Of a DNA stretch of 64,000 nt, positions 33,562-42,376 are shown piece by piece; position 1 is the stretch's first letter; every line of letters starts with the position of its first letter. The stretch is from contig WYBU01000100.1 of assembly GCA_011525745.1 (NCBI GenBank), positions 1 to 64,000 of the forward strand. The letters run 5' to 3'. This stretch comes from Planctomycetaceae bacterium. Its GTDB lineage: Bacteria; Planctomycetota; Phycisphaerae; UBA1845; UTPLA1. The translations under genes and the position numbers were made by a program. The notes under the pieces were generated by a model. It searched no databases and had not been told where the DNA came from. It saw only the letters and a program-made list of their open reading frames with translations.

Positions 33562-34434
33562 TCAATCCTTCGGCTTCGAACGGCCGGCGACGATCTGTGG
33601 CTCGAGCAGTCGTTCGAGTTCGTCGCGACTCAGCGCGGCACAGGCGAAGTAGGTCGTACAGCCGGCCGGACAGTGCCACGCGACCAGGTTGTACACCATA
33701 CCCTCCTCCATGCGGGCGTTGCGAAAGACGGTCGACGGGCCGCGGTCGCAGCAGGCGGCATTGACGGCCAGGTCGACATGTGGAATGCTCCACAACGACA
33801 GCCGCACGCCGTCGCGAGCGCGGCGATAAACGATGTGCAAGCCGATCTGATCGGGATGCAGGCCGCACCTGTGGCACGACTCGAAGCCGAACCCGCTCGC
33901 ACTCATATCCGGCGCGAGGGCCAGCAGGCGATCATCGAACAGTTCGGGGGCATTGGCGCGCAGCTCGTCGACAGATTGGGGCAAGTCCTGCGCTGGTTGC
34001 TCCGCGGCGGGCGTTTTTCCGCAGGTCCGGTGCCGGGCAAACGCCTGATCGACGACCAATACGACAGCCGGTGCGGCGGGAGGGTTGCGCGGCCCCTCGA
34101 CGCCGCGCGGCCAGATGAAATAACCGATGCCGGCGGCCGCGAGCACCACGGCGGCGATGCCGGCCCAACGCGCAGCGCGGCGAGCGGGCGACGGAGCACC
34201 GACCCGCGCGGTCCACGGCCGCTCGAATTCAAGGCGCTTCAGCAACGACGTCGGCACCGGATCGTTGCTGAGCGAATGAGCCAGCATTTGGCGCAGGTGG
34301 CGCTGATCCGAGACGATGCGGGCGCAGGCGGGACATCGCCGCACGTGCTCGGAGACGCGCGTGAGGTCGTCGCCGGCCAACTCGCCGTCGGCAAAGGCGT
34401 ACAGGTGCGGCTGGTGCTCTGCGCATTCACTCAT
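33562..34434 (-). CDS. Anti-sigma factor, zinc-finger (zf-HC2) with extra cytoplasmic/periplasmic Cys domain
   Basis: A 290-residue putative anti-sigma factor. The N-terminal ZAS domain has SECAEHQPHLYAFADGELAGDDLTRVSEHVRRCPACARIV, with the H-x3-C-x2-C zinc motif. One membrane helix follows (AARWAGIAAVVLAAAGIGYFIW, about 125-146). The outer part, about 140 residues, includes a Cys-rich domain (SCHRCGLH, AACC, WHCPAGCTTYFACAAL). Its ATG overlaps the sigma factor stop (ATGA), so the two genes are translationally coupled. Probably it holds the ECF sigma factor at the membrane and releases it on an envelope signal sensed by the Cys-rich domain. Confidence 0.85.
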   Translation of the reverse strand: MSECAEHQPHLYAFADGELAGDDLTRVSEHVRRCPACARIVSDQRHLRQMLAHSLSNDPVPTSLLKRLEFERPWTARVGAPSPARRAARWAGIAAVVLAAAGIGYFIWPRGVEGPRNPPAAPAVVLVVDQAFARHRTCGKTPAAEQPAQDLPQSVDELRANAPELFDDRLLALAPDMSASGFGFESCHRCGLHPDQIGLHIVYRRARDGVRLSLWSIPHVDLAVNAACCDRGPSTVFRNARMEEGMVYNLVAWHCPAGCTTYFACAALSRDELERLLEPQIVAGRSKPKD

Positions 34435-35078
34435 GTCGAATGGTCCTGTCGGCTCGGCGGCGCGGCGGAGACGCGGAGTCCCCGTCTTGCGGCGTAATCG
34501 GCCAGACTCTGGCCGAGCAACTGCCGGGCGCGATACAAGCGGCTCATGACGGTGCCGACGGGACAATCGAGAATGTCGGCGATTTCCCGATAGGCCAGGT
34601 CGCCCAGCGCCCACAGCAGCAGCACCGAGCGATATTCGACGGGCAGGCGCTCGACGGCCGTTTTCAATTCCTGATCGAAACTGTCCCAATCCACCTGGCC
34701 GTTTGCGGGGATGACCAGCGGCTCGTGATTGGTGCTCGCCGCCAATTCGTCGGACCTCAATTCGCGCAGCGGCTGTGAGTGTCGCGCCTGGCGCTGTCGG
34801 CGCGTGAAGAAGACGCGGTGCAAAATCTTCAACAGCCAGGGACGCGCGCCGTATTCATGCATTTCAAAGCGAGGGAACGCCTTGTGGGCGCGGATCAGGG
34901 TCTCCTGAACCACGTCTTCGGCATCCTCGGCGTGGCCCGTCAGCCGCAGCGCCAACCGATAGAGCAGACCGGCGTGGCGCATCACCACGTCCTCAAATGT
35001 CGCTGGTTGCACGGCGTTGGTCCGAGGCGCCCCTCCGGCGGACCCGTCCGAGAACGGCGCCTCCCATGATTGTTTCAC
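34431..35078 (-). CDS. ECF-type RNA polymerase sigma factor
   Basis: A 215-residue group-IV sigma factor. Region 2 shows VVMRHAGLLYRLALRLTGHAEDAEDVVQETLIRAHKAFPRFEMHEYGARPWLLKILHRVFFTRRQRQ. Region 4 shows DQELKTAVERLPVEYRSVLLLWALGDLAYREIADILDCPVGTVMSRLYRARQLL. It starts with GTG at 35078; no ATG is available near the N-terminus. It is coupled to the anti-sigma gene by a 4-nt overlap. Regulons of such pairs in planctomycetes are mostly unknown. Confidence 0.93.
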   Translation of the reverse strand: MKQSWEAPFSDGSAGGAPRTNAVQPATFEDVVMRHAGLLYRLALRLTGHAEDAEDVVQETLIRAHKAFPRFEMHEYGARPWLLKILHRVFFTRRQRQARHSQPLRELRSDELAASTNHEPLVIPANGQVDWDSFDQELKTAVERLPVEYRSVLLLWALGDLAYREIADILDCPVGTVMSRLYRARQLLGQSLADYAARRGLRVSAAPPSRQDHST

Positions 35079-35111
35079 AAGTATCCAACCCGACTGAACC
35101 GGCCGAATATT

Positions 35112-35135
35112 CCCGAATTACACACACAATTCGGG
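35112..35135. promoter_or_regulatory. Perfect inverted repeat upstream of the sigma factor
   Basis: CCCGAATT-ACACACAC-AATTCGGG is a perfect 8-bp-arm palindrome centred about 45 nt upstream of the GTG start of the ECF sigma gene. It could be an operator or a terminator-like structure without a T-run. No matching second copy was seen in the window. Confidence 0.4.
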
Positions 35136-35242
35136 TTGAACGGCGCGCGATTCGAGTTAAGCATCGGATCGAACACCATGAAGGAACGGGGCACAGACTC
35201 TTCGGGCGGGAAGCAGACGCCCGCACGGGTCGCGATGTCTCT

Positions 35243-36349
35243 TCAGACCCGCAGCGGTTCATACGGCATGCCAAAACACTCGGCGACGGCCTGGTTCGTC
35301 AGCTTTCCGCGCTCCATGTTGATGCCGGCGGCCAGCCCGGGATCGGCCTTGGCGGCCTCGCGATAACCCAGTCCGGCGATCTTCAGCGCATACGGCAGAG
35401 TGGCGTTTGTGAGGGCGAACGTGCTGGTGCGGCTGACGGCGCCCGGCATGTTGGTGACGCCGTAGTGCACGACGCCATGCTCGACGAAGATGGGATCGGC
35501 GTGGGTCGTCGGACGAATCGTTTCGCAGCAGCCGCCCTGGTCGATGCCGACATCGACGATGACCGAGCCGGGCTTCATCTGCTTGACGTACTCGCGCGGG
35601 ATGAGCACGGGGCAGCGCGCGCCGGGGATCAGAACCGCGCCGATGACGAGGTCGGCCTGAGTGACCTGTTCGCGAATGGCGACCGGGTTGCTGAACATCG
35701 TCTGCACGTTGGCGGGCATCACGTCGGACAGATAGCGCAGGCGGTCGAGGTTCACGTCGAAGATGACCACGCGCGCGCCGAGGCCCGCGGCCACTTTGGC
35801 GGCGTTGGTACCGACGACGCCGCCGCCGATGATGACGACGAGTCCGGGATCGACGCCGGGAACGCCGCCGAGCAGAATGCCGCGCCCCATCATGGGACGT
35901 TCGAGAAACTTGGCGCCTTCCTGCACGGCCATCTTTCCGGCGACTTCACTCATGGGCGTCAGCAGCGGCAACTGGCCGCGCTTATCGTAGACGGTCTCGT
36001 AGGCGATGGCGATCGACTTGCTCTTGAGCACGCCTTCGGTCAGGCCGCGCTCGGCCGCGAAATGGAAGTAGGTGAACATCACCTGCCCTTCGCGCATCAT
36101 CGCGATTTCGACAGCCTGCGGCTCTTTGACCTTGACGATCATCTCGGCCTTCTTGAACACGTCGGCGGCCGTGGGGAGGATTTCGGCGCCGGCGCGCTGG
36201 TAGTCCTCGTCGAGAAAACCGGAGCCTGCGCCGGCCTGCGTCTCGACCAGCACCTTGTGGCCGGCGCGCACCATTTCGACCACGCCGCCGGGCACCATGC
36301 CGACACGATATTCGTCCGTTTTGATTTCGCGCGGAACGCCGACGATCAT
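35243..36349 (-). CDS. ald: Alanine dehydrogenase
   Basis: A 368-residue NAD-dependent L-alanine dehydrogenase interconverting alanine and pyruvate plus ammonia. It opens MIVGVPREIKTDEYRVGMVPGGV. Further motifs are VKVKEPQ with the catalytic Lys, TYFHFAAERGLT, TPMSEVAGKMAVQEGAKFLE, VVIIGGGVVGTNAAKVAAGLGARVVIFDVNLDRL (NAD site), DVGIDQGGCCETIRPTTHADPIF and VVHYGVTNMPGAVSRTSTFALTNATLPYALKIA. The ATG at 36349 has GGGAG 9 nt upstream and matches family starts. Transcribed alone. Confidence 0.96.
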   Translation of the reverse strand: MIVGVPREIKTDEYRVGMVPGGVVEMVRAGHKVLVETQAGAGSGFLDEDYQRAGAEILPTAADVFKKAEMIVKVKEPQAVEIAMMREGQVMFTYFHFAAERGLTEGVLKSKSIAIAYETVYDKRGQLPLLTPMSEVAGKMAVQEGAKFLERPMMGRGILLGGVPGVDPGLVVIIGGGVVGTNAAKVAAGLGARVVIFDVNLDRLRYLSDVMPANVQTMFSNPVAIREQVTQADLVIGAVLIPGARCPVLIPREYVKQMKPGSVIVDVGIDQGGCCETIRPTTHADPIFVEHGVVHYGVTNMPGAVSRTSTFALTNATLPYALKIAGLGYREAAKADPGLAAGINMERGKLTNQAVAECFGMPYEPLRV

Positions 36350-36445
36350 GCGATGCTTCTCCCTGAGGGGTCCGTCCCGCGGACCCAATCGTTCAACGTA
36401 ACCCTGAGGCGGACACTTTTCAACGAGGAGGGTAACGGAGGGAAA

Positions 36446-36640
36446 GGCGAATGACGAAAGGCGAAAGTCGGAACAAAACGTCAAAAAATCAAATCAAGCG
36501 GCAAGGGGAACAGGGAACACGGAAAGCGACGGAGCGGTTCCGTGCATGCATCGGAGCGTTCGAAGACATCGTGGCGCGGCCAAGGTTTTGCGCTGAAAGA
36601 CGATGGCTCATAGTCCGTACCGCGGACCCCGCCGCTTCCT
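36446..36640 (+). repeat. Family-F partial copy upstream of ald
   Basis: The A-rich head (gaatgacgaaaggcgaaagt and onward, about 36446-36510) is followed by ggaacagggaacacggaaag and ends tcatagtccgtaccgcggac. The hairpin section is degenerate. The copy lies on the plus strand between the divergent ald and RND genes. Confidence 0.55.
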
Positions 36641-36971
36641 TCGTAATTGCCGCGCCGGCGGGAGCGTCCTACCATCCGTTTCCGATGCTCGTCGAGACGA
36701 CATCGGCGCGATCAGAAGCCGGAATTGCGATCCGGAGCGGCGCGGGTCGCTGAGGGGACCTGCGTCGGGGAACACGATTGTCCTCCGGCAGGACAGACGG
36801 GCGCGTCGCGACGCCGCGGTCACGACCGAAATGAATCACGCATTCCTTCGTCAACGAATCGAACCTATCGAAAGGAACCGGCCGGCAGTGCGTGGCGACC
36901 GCCCGGCCCAGCTTCGCCACAACGCGGGTTTCCGGGATTTCCGGCGCAGCCGGTTGTGGCGCTCCGTTGAT

Positions 36972-37129
36972 CACAGCCGAGGGCGGCTGTGCCACATTCA
37001 CAGCCGGGGGCGCCTGCGCCCCATTCACAGCCGAGGGCGGCTGCGCCACATTCACAGCCGGGGGCGGCTGTGCCACATTCACTGCCGGGGGCCGCGATGT
37101 CACGTTTTTCACGGACGCGGGCGGTTGTG
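36972..37129 (+). repeat. Tandem array of the B palindrome, 27-bp period
   Basis: Five copies of CACAGCCGAGGGCGGCTGTG or close variants start at 36972, 36999, 37026, 37053 and 37080, exactly 27 bp apart (palindrome plus a cacattc-type spacer). A sixth degraded copy lies at 37110-37129. The array ends 4 nt before the GTG start of the RND adaptor. The 27-bp unit keeps any reading frame open, giving HSRGRLCHI repeats on this strand and AQPPSAVNV repeats on the other. Confidence 0.9.
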
Positions 37130-37133
37130 CTTC

Positions 37134-38675
37134 GTGAACCGCGGGGCGGTCGGCATCGCCGGTGTGGTGCTGTTGGCCCTCTGCGCGTCGGCCGGCGCCC
37201 AGCCGGGCGGGCCGGTCAAGGTCGAATGCGTGGAAGTCGCGCAGCGCGACATGTCGCCGACGATTGAACTGGTCGGCACGGTGTTGCCGAATCGCCGGTC
37301 GCTGGTGGGCAGCGAGATCGCCGGCACGGTACAGGAATTGCCGGTGCTGGAAGGCGACCGCGTGGAAGCGGGCGGCGTGTTGTGCCGACTGCGCGACGAC
37401 GTGCGACGCTACCGCTGGCAGTCGGCGACCGGACGGTTGGAGCAGTTGCGCTTCGCGCTGGCGGAACTGGAGGCGGGGGAACGGGCCGAGGATCTGGCGC
37501 GGTGGAAGGCCGCCCATGAGGAGGCCGAGGCGGAGCGCAAGCGATGGGAGTTCGAGCGCGACCGCGTGACCGAACTGTGGAACCGCGGGCAGTGTGCGCC
37601 GAAGGAGTATCACGAGACGCTACAGCAGTATCACGCGGCCGTCGGCCGAGCGCAGATGGCCGAGGCCGAATGGAAGAAGGGCCGGGCCGGGCCGCGAGCG
37701 GAAGTGATTCAGGCGGCGCGCGCGGCGGTGGAGGCGCAGGAGGCCGAGGTGCGGCTGCTTCAATACGAGCTGGAGCGCACCGCGGTGAAGGCGCCATTTG
37801 CGGGGTACGTGACGATCAAGCACACCGAAGTCGGACAATGGGTGTCCGAAGGCGCCGCCGTCGCGGAACTCGTCGAGATCGACTCGGTTCGCATCCGCGT
37901 GAATCTGCCCGAAGCGTACGTGCGTTACTGCGCGCAGGACGCCGAGGTCGGCGTGCGCGTCGAAGCGACCGGCGGTGATTACGTGGCGCGCGTGTTGCGC
38001 GTGATTCCCGATGCCAACGCCCAGGCCCGGACGTTTCCGGTAGACCTGCTGCTGTCCAACGTCAAAGCGGAGCTGAAACCGGGCATGTTCACTCGCGCGC
38101 GGATGCCGGCCGGGCCCAAGCAGGAGCGGCTGGTCGTTCCGAAGGACGCGATCGTCCGCGGGCCGCAGGGCATGGTGATCTGGGTCGTGCGCAGCGCCGA
38201 GGGCGGCGACACGGCCGCGCCATCGCCGGTGCAGCTTGGTGAGGAATGGCTCGATTCCGTGGCGGTGTCGTCGCCCGGGCTGGCGGCGGGCGACCGCGTG
38301 ATCGTGCGCGGCAACGAGAGTCTGCACGGACCGGGGCCGGTCATCGCCGTTCCGTGGAAGGCAGCGGCGCCGGATCGGTCGGGCGCGCCCAAAGTCGATT
38401 CGCCGGGGCCGGCGCCAAAGACGGGGGACGGAGAACATGGTCGCATTCCCATGAAAAACGACGATACGCCGGGCTTGCAGGCTGACTTTGCGTGTGTTCG
38501 ACATGGCCCGGCGGCCCACGTGGGCATGCTCAACGAGGTCGTTGCGGGCGTGCGAGGGCCGCTTCACCTTGCCGCTCTGAATCTTGGAACCAGGCGGACC
38601 TACGACGCCGCCTCCGTCGCACTGAGTGTTCCCGCTCGAGCCATCGTCTTCCACATCCAGTCGAGGGTCTCGTGA
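37134..38675 (+). CDS. RND efflux membrane-fusion protein (HlyD/AcrA family)
   Basis: A 513-residue periplasmic adaptor linking an RND pump to the outer membrane. It has a signal peptide (NRGAVGIAGVVLLALCASAGA-Q), a barrel-sandwich start (VECVEVAQRDMSPTIELVGTVLPNRRSLVGSEIAGTVQELPVLEGDRVEAGGVLCRL), a helical hairpin (about 90-200), the return lipoyl half (LERTAVKAPFAGYVTIKHTEVGQWVSEGAAVAELV) and beta-barrel/MP domains to about residue 420. The last 90 residues are unusual and low in conservation. The GTG at 37134 is chosen because it begins the signal peptide; the frame upstream is repeat. The stop overlaps the pump start (GTGA). Confidence 0.88.
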   Translation: MNRGAVGIAGVVLLALCASAGAQPGGPVKVECVEVAQRDMSPTIELVGTVLPNRRSLVGSEIAGTVQELPVLEGDRVEAGGVLCRLRDDVRRYRWQSATGRLEQLRFALAELEAGERAEDLARWKAAHEEAEAERKRWEFERDRVTELWNRGQCAPKEYHETLQQYHAAVGRAQMAEAEWKKGRAGPRAEVIQAARAAVEAQEAEVRLLQYELERTAVKAPFAGYVTIKHTEVGQWVSEGAAVAELVEIDSVRIRVNLPEAYVRYCAQDAEVGVRVEATGGDYVARVLRVIPDANAQARTFPVDLLLSNVKAELKPGMFTRARMPAGPKQERLVVPKDAIVRGPQGMVIWVVRSAEGGDTAAPSPVQLGEEWLDSVAVSSPGLAAGDRVIVRGNESLHGPGPVIAVPWKAAAPDRSGAPKVDSPGPAPKTGDGEHGRIPMKNDDTPGLQADFACVRHGPAAHVGMLNEVVAGVRGPLHLAALNLGTRRTYDAASVALSVPARAIVFHIQSRVS

Positions 38676-41600
38676 CAACGCGGCGCGGCCCGAGCATCGT
38701 CGATTGGTTCATCGAGAACCCGGTCAAGGTGGCCGTCGGGGTGATTCTGGCCGTCATGTTCGGCCTGCTCACCGTAACGCCGCCGTCGCTGCTGCCGTCG
38801 CCGATCCGGCTGCCGGTGCAGCTTACGCCCAATCTCGATCAGCCGATCGTGTCGGTTTCGACGACGTGGCAGGGGGCCAGTCCGGAGGAAGTGGAGCGAG
38901 AGATCATCGAGCCTCAGGAAGAGCAGCTCAAGGGCTTGCAGAACCTGACGAAGATGACCGGCAAGGCGTCGGAGGGCTACGCCGAGATCACGCTGGAGTT
39001 CACCGTCGATGCGGACCAGGACGTGGCCCGGCAGGACACATCGGACGCGCTGCGGCGCGTCAAGTACCAGATTCCGCAGAACGAGTTCGACAACCCGGTG
39101 ATCGTGGCCGGCAGCGCGCGGGGCGGCGGCGAAATCGCGTGGCTGATTCTGCGCGGCGAACAGGGCGTCGACGTCACGAAGATGTACGACTTCGTCGACG
39201 AGCAGGTCAAGCCGCTGCTGGAGCGGGTCGACGGCATTTCGGCGATCAAGATTTACGGCGGCCTGGAGCGCGAGATTCAGGTCGTGGTCGACGCGCCGCG
39301 GATGGCGGCCGCGCGGATCACGTTCCGCGAGCTGGAGGCGGCGCTGCAGGGTCAGAACGTCAACGTCTCGGCCGGCACCAGTCCGCAGGGCAAGCGCGAC
39401 GTCGTGATGCGGACGATGGGGCAGTACGAGTCGATCGACGAGATCGGCAAGACGGTGATTCGCGTGGGGCCGGGCGGACCGATTCGCGTCGACGACGTCG
39501 CAACGGTGATCGACACATACAAGAAGCCGGCGGGATTCGTGCGCAGCATGGGCGATTACGTGCTGGCGCTGCCGGCGTACCGCAAGACCGGCAGCAACGT
39601 GATCGAGGTGATGGAAGGGCTGCGGGCGGCGATCGATCGCGTGAACAAGGAAGTGCTGCGGCCGCGCGCCATGTCGCTGCTCCTGACGCAGGTGTATGAC
39701 GAGACGGTGTACATCAACTCGGCGATCGATCTGGTGCGCGACAACATCTACGTCGGCGGGCTGCTGACGATTCTGGTGTTGCTGGCGTTCTTGCGCAGCG
39801 GCAGCGCCACGCTGGTGGTGGCGGTGTCGATTCCGATCTCGGTCATCGCGACGTTTCTGGTGATGCCGCTGTTCGGACGCAGCATCAACGTGGTGATGCT
39901 GGCGGGGCTGGCGTTCGCCGTCGGCATGGTGGTCGACAACGCGATCGTGGTTCTGGAGAACATCTATCGCCACCGCGAGATGGGCAAGGACCGCTGGAAA
40001 GCGGCGTCGGACGGGGCGCGCGAAGTGTGGGGCGCGGTGCTGGCCAACTCCCTGACAACGATGATCGTCTTTCTGCCGATCGTGTTCGTGGCCGAGGAGG
40101 CGGGGCAGTTGTTCCGGGACATCGCCATCGCCATCAGCGGCGCCGTCGGGCTGTCGATGGCGGTGGCGATAGCCGTCGTACCGCCGCTGGCCGCGCGGAT
40201 TCTGGGGCGGCCGCGCACGGCGTTCGGCGCGGCCGAGCCGGGCGTCGGCGGGCGCCTGGCGCTGACGGAGCGGCTGGCGCGGCTGTTGTCGCAGGTCGTC
40301 ATGCACCTCAGCCGCCGCGTGTGGGCGCGGGTAGCGGTCGTGATCGGCTTCATGGCGGCGTCGGTCGGGATCAGCCTGTGGATCATGCCGAAGACGAGCT
40401 ACCTGCCCAACGGCAACCGCAACCTGGTCTTCGGAATGCTGTTCACGCCGCCGGGGTATGGCGTGCACGAGTTCCGCAACATGGGGTTCAAGGTCGAGAA
40501 CGGAAATCCCGGCGCGCCCAATCCGGCCGACCGCGCTCCGGGACTGCGGCGGTTCTGGGAGGCCAACGAAGGCACGCCCGAGGAGCGTGCGGCGAAGCTG
40601 GCGGCGCTGCGGGAGGACTGGCGGGTCTTCGTCGAGGCGCGACAGATTCCGGCGATGGAGGCGCAGATCGCCGCGCTCGAGGATTCCAACGGGCCTGAGT
40701 CGCTGTCGGGCAAGCGCGCGGCGTTGCGCCGGGCGCAGGAGGAGCTGGCCTCGGCGCGGGATGAGCACGAATCGCGGCGCTTTCAGTCGCAGATCAATCA
40801 GTTGAAGGCGGAGATCAGGGCGCTGCCGGGGCGCGTCGCCGAATTGCAGCGCGAGTTGAAGGCGTGGCGCATGCCGCCCCCGGCGATGGAGAATTTTTTC
40901 TTCGTCAGTTTCAGCGGCATGGCGTTCATGGGCTGCACGAGCGCGGAGTACGACCGCGTGGCGCCGCTGGCGCGCGTGATGGCGGCCCACGCGCAACTGC
41001 TTCCCGACACGTTTTCGTTCTTCGAGCAGCCGTCGATCTTCGGACGCGGGCTGGGCACGGGCAACTCGGTCGACGTCGAGATTCGCGGCGACCGGCTGGA
41101 ACACGTCGTCCATGCCGCGCAGATGCTGCAACTGGCGGCGATGGCCGAGTTCAGCGGTTATCCGCAGGCCGATCCGGCGAACTTCGACAAGGGGCGGCTG
41201 GAAGCGCGGCTCATTCCCGATCGCGTGCGCGCCGGCGAAGTCGGTCTGACGACGGCCGACGTGGGTTTCGTCGTGCGCGCCTGCGGCGACGGGGCGATCG
41301 TCGGCCAATACCGCGATGCGGGCAAGAGCTACGACTTGACGCTGCGCGTGGCCGGCACGCGCGATCAGGTGGGCGGCCGCAGCGAGACGCGCGCGATCGC
41401 CGACGTGCAGGTGGCGTCGCCGGCCGGCCCGATCGTGCCGCTGTCGGCGCTGTGCCGGGTCGAGGAGGTGCTGGCCCCGCAGCAGATCAACCACATCGAG
41501 ACGCAACGGGCGGTGCAGTTGACGGTTCGCCCGCCGCCGGGGAAGCCGTTGACCGAAGTAATGGAACGGATCGAAGAGATCGCGGACGAGATGCGCGGCG

Positions 41601-42376
41601 GGGGCTATCTGATGCCGGCGGCGTTCGGCGGATTTCCCGCGCGTCTGGATCCGGGCGTGATCGTTCGGTTGTCGGGCAACGCCAGCAAGCTGCGGATGAC
41701 GTGGGATTCGCTGAAGTGGCTGTTGCTGCTGTCGGGCATCGTGGTATACCTGCTGATGGCCGGTCTCTTCGAGTCGTTTGTGTATCCATTCGTCATCATG
41801 ACGACGGTTCCGCTGGCGGCCGTGGGCGGCTTCGTCGGCCTGGCGCTGGTCCACACGTACACGTGGTACAACGTGAACGCGGCGCTACAGGAACTGGACG
41901 TCCTGGCGATTCTGGGCTTCGTCATTCTGCTGGGCGTTGTAGTGAACAACGGCATTCTGATCGTCCATCAGGCGCTGAACTTCGCGCGCGAGGGACAGGC
42001 GCCCCAGGCGGCCATTGCCGAGTCGGTGCGGACGCGATTACGGCCGATTCTCATGACGACGTTCACGACGCTGTTCGGCCTGCTTCCGCTGGTGCTTCGA
42101 CCCGGCGCCGGCGCGGAGATCTATCGCGGGTTGGGCGCGGTCGTGCTGGGCGGCCTGCTGTGCGCGACGGTGTTCACGCTGCTGGTCGTGCCGTCGATGT
42201 TGTCGCTGTTCGTCAGCGGCCGGGAGTACCTCGTGCATTGGCGGCGGCGCGTGCCGGCGGATGCGGGCGGCGCCGGCGCAGCGACGGGACCCATCGAAGA
42301 AGTAATCGTCGCGCCGCGGACGCGGATGGACCTTGCGAGCCGTGACGAAGGCGTGCCGGTGCGAGGTTCGCGGTGA
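38672..42376 (+). CDS. RND multidrug/solute efflux transporter (AcrB/HAE family) with coiled-coil insertion
   Basis: A 1234-residue proton-driven RND pump. It opens SIVDWFIENPVKVAVGVILAVMFGLL. The porter region has PIVSVSTTWQGASPEEVEREIIEPQEEQLKGLQNLTKM, and TM4 carries the proton-relay motif AVGMVVDNAIVVLENIYRH. A second half follows with TM11 LLGVVVNNGILIVHQALNFAREGQ. It is about 190 residues longer than AcrB. An insert at about residues 610-730 is charged and coiled-coil-like (PEERAAKLAALREDW, ALRRAQEELASARDEH, INQLKAEIRALPGRVAELQRELKAW) just after the second-half periplasmic entry. No TolC gene is adjacent. Confidence 0.92.
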   Translation: MTTRRGPSIVDWFIENPVKVAVGVILAVMFGLLTVTPPSLLPSPIRLPVQLTPNLDQPIVSVSTTWQGASPEEVEREIIEPQEEQLKGLQNLTKMTGKASEGYAEITLEFTVDADQDVARQDTSDALRRVKYQIPQNEFDNPVIVAGSARGGGEIAWLILRGEQGVDVTKMYDFVDEQVKPLLERVDGISAIKIYGGLEREIQVVVDAPRMAAARITFRELEAALQGQNVNVSAGTSPQGKRDVVMRTMGQYESIDEIGKTVIRVGPGGPIRVDDVATVIDTYKKPAGFVRSMGDYVLALPAYRKTGSNVIEVMEGLRAAIDRVNKEVLRPRAMSLLLTQVYDETVYINSAIDLVRDNIYVGGLLTILVLLAFLRSGSATLVVAVSIPISVIATFLVMPLFGRSINVVMLAGLAFAVGMVVDNAIVVLENIYRHREMGKDRWKAASDGAREVWGAVLANSLTTMIVFLPIVFVAEEAGQLFRDIAIAISGAVGLSMAVAIAVVPPLAARILGRPRTAFGAAEPGVGGRLALTERLARLLSQVVMHLSRRVWARVAVVIGFMAASVGISLWIMPKTSYLPNGNRNLVFGMLFTPPGYGVHEFRNMGFKVENGNPGAPNPADRAPGLRRFWEANEGTPEERAAKLAALREDWRVFVEARQIPAMEAQIAALEDSNGPESLSGKRAALRRAQEELASARDEHESRRFQSQINQLKAEIRALPGRVAELQRELKAWRMPPPAMENFFFVSFSGMAFMGCTSAEYDRVAPLARVMAAHAQLLPDTFSFFEQPSIFGRGLGTGNSVDVEIRGDRLEHVVHAAQMLQLAAMAEFSGYPQADPANFDKGRLEARLIPDRVRAGEVGLTTADVGFVVRACGDGAIVGQYRDAGKSYDLTLRVAGTRDQVGGRSETRAIADVQVASPAGPIVPLSALCRVEEVLAPQQINHIETQRAVQLTVRPPPGKPLTEVMERIEEIADEMRGGGYLMPAAFGGFPARLDPGVIVRLSGNASKLRMTWDSLKWLLLLSGIVVYLLMAGLFESFVYPFVIMTTVPLAAVGGFVGLALVHTYTWYNVNAALQELDVLAILGFVILLGVVVNNGILIVHQALNFAREGQAPQAAIAESVRTRLRPILMTTFTTLFGLLPLVLRPGAGAEIYRGLGAVVLGGLLCATVFTLLVVPSMLSLFVSGREYLVHWRRRVPADAGGAGAATGPIEEVIVAPRTRMDLASRDEGVPVRGSR

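Noticed and set aside
36972..37129. CRISPR array
   Set aside because: The 27-bp period includes only about 7-bp spacers of constant sequence, and there are no cas genes.
36603..37133. An N-terminal extension of the RND adaptor reaching to 36603
   Set aside because: It would read a family-F remnant and the 27-bp palindrome array as protein; the GTG at 37134 gives a proper signal peptide.
38600..41854. A 1084-codon open frame on the minus strand across the RND pump
   Set aside because: It is the antisense of a clear RND coding sequence; long antisense frames are expected in GC-rich genes, and its translation is rich in Arg/His/Gln without family motifs.
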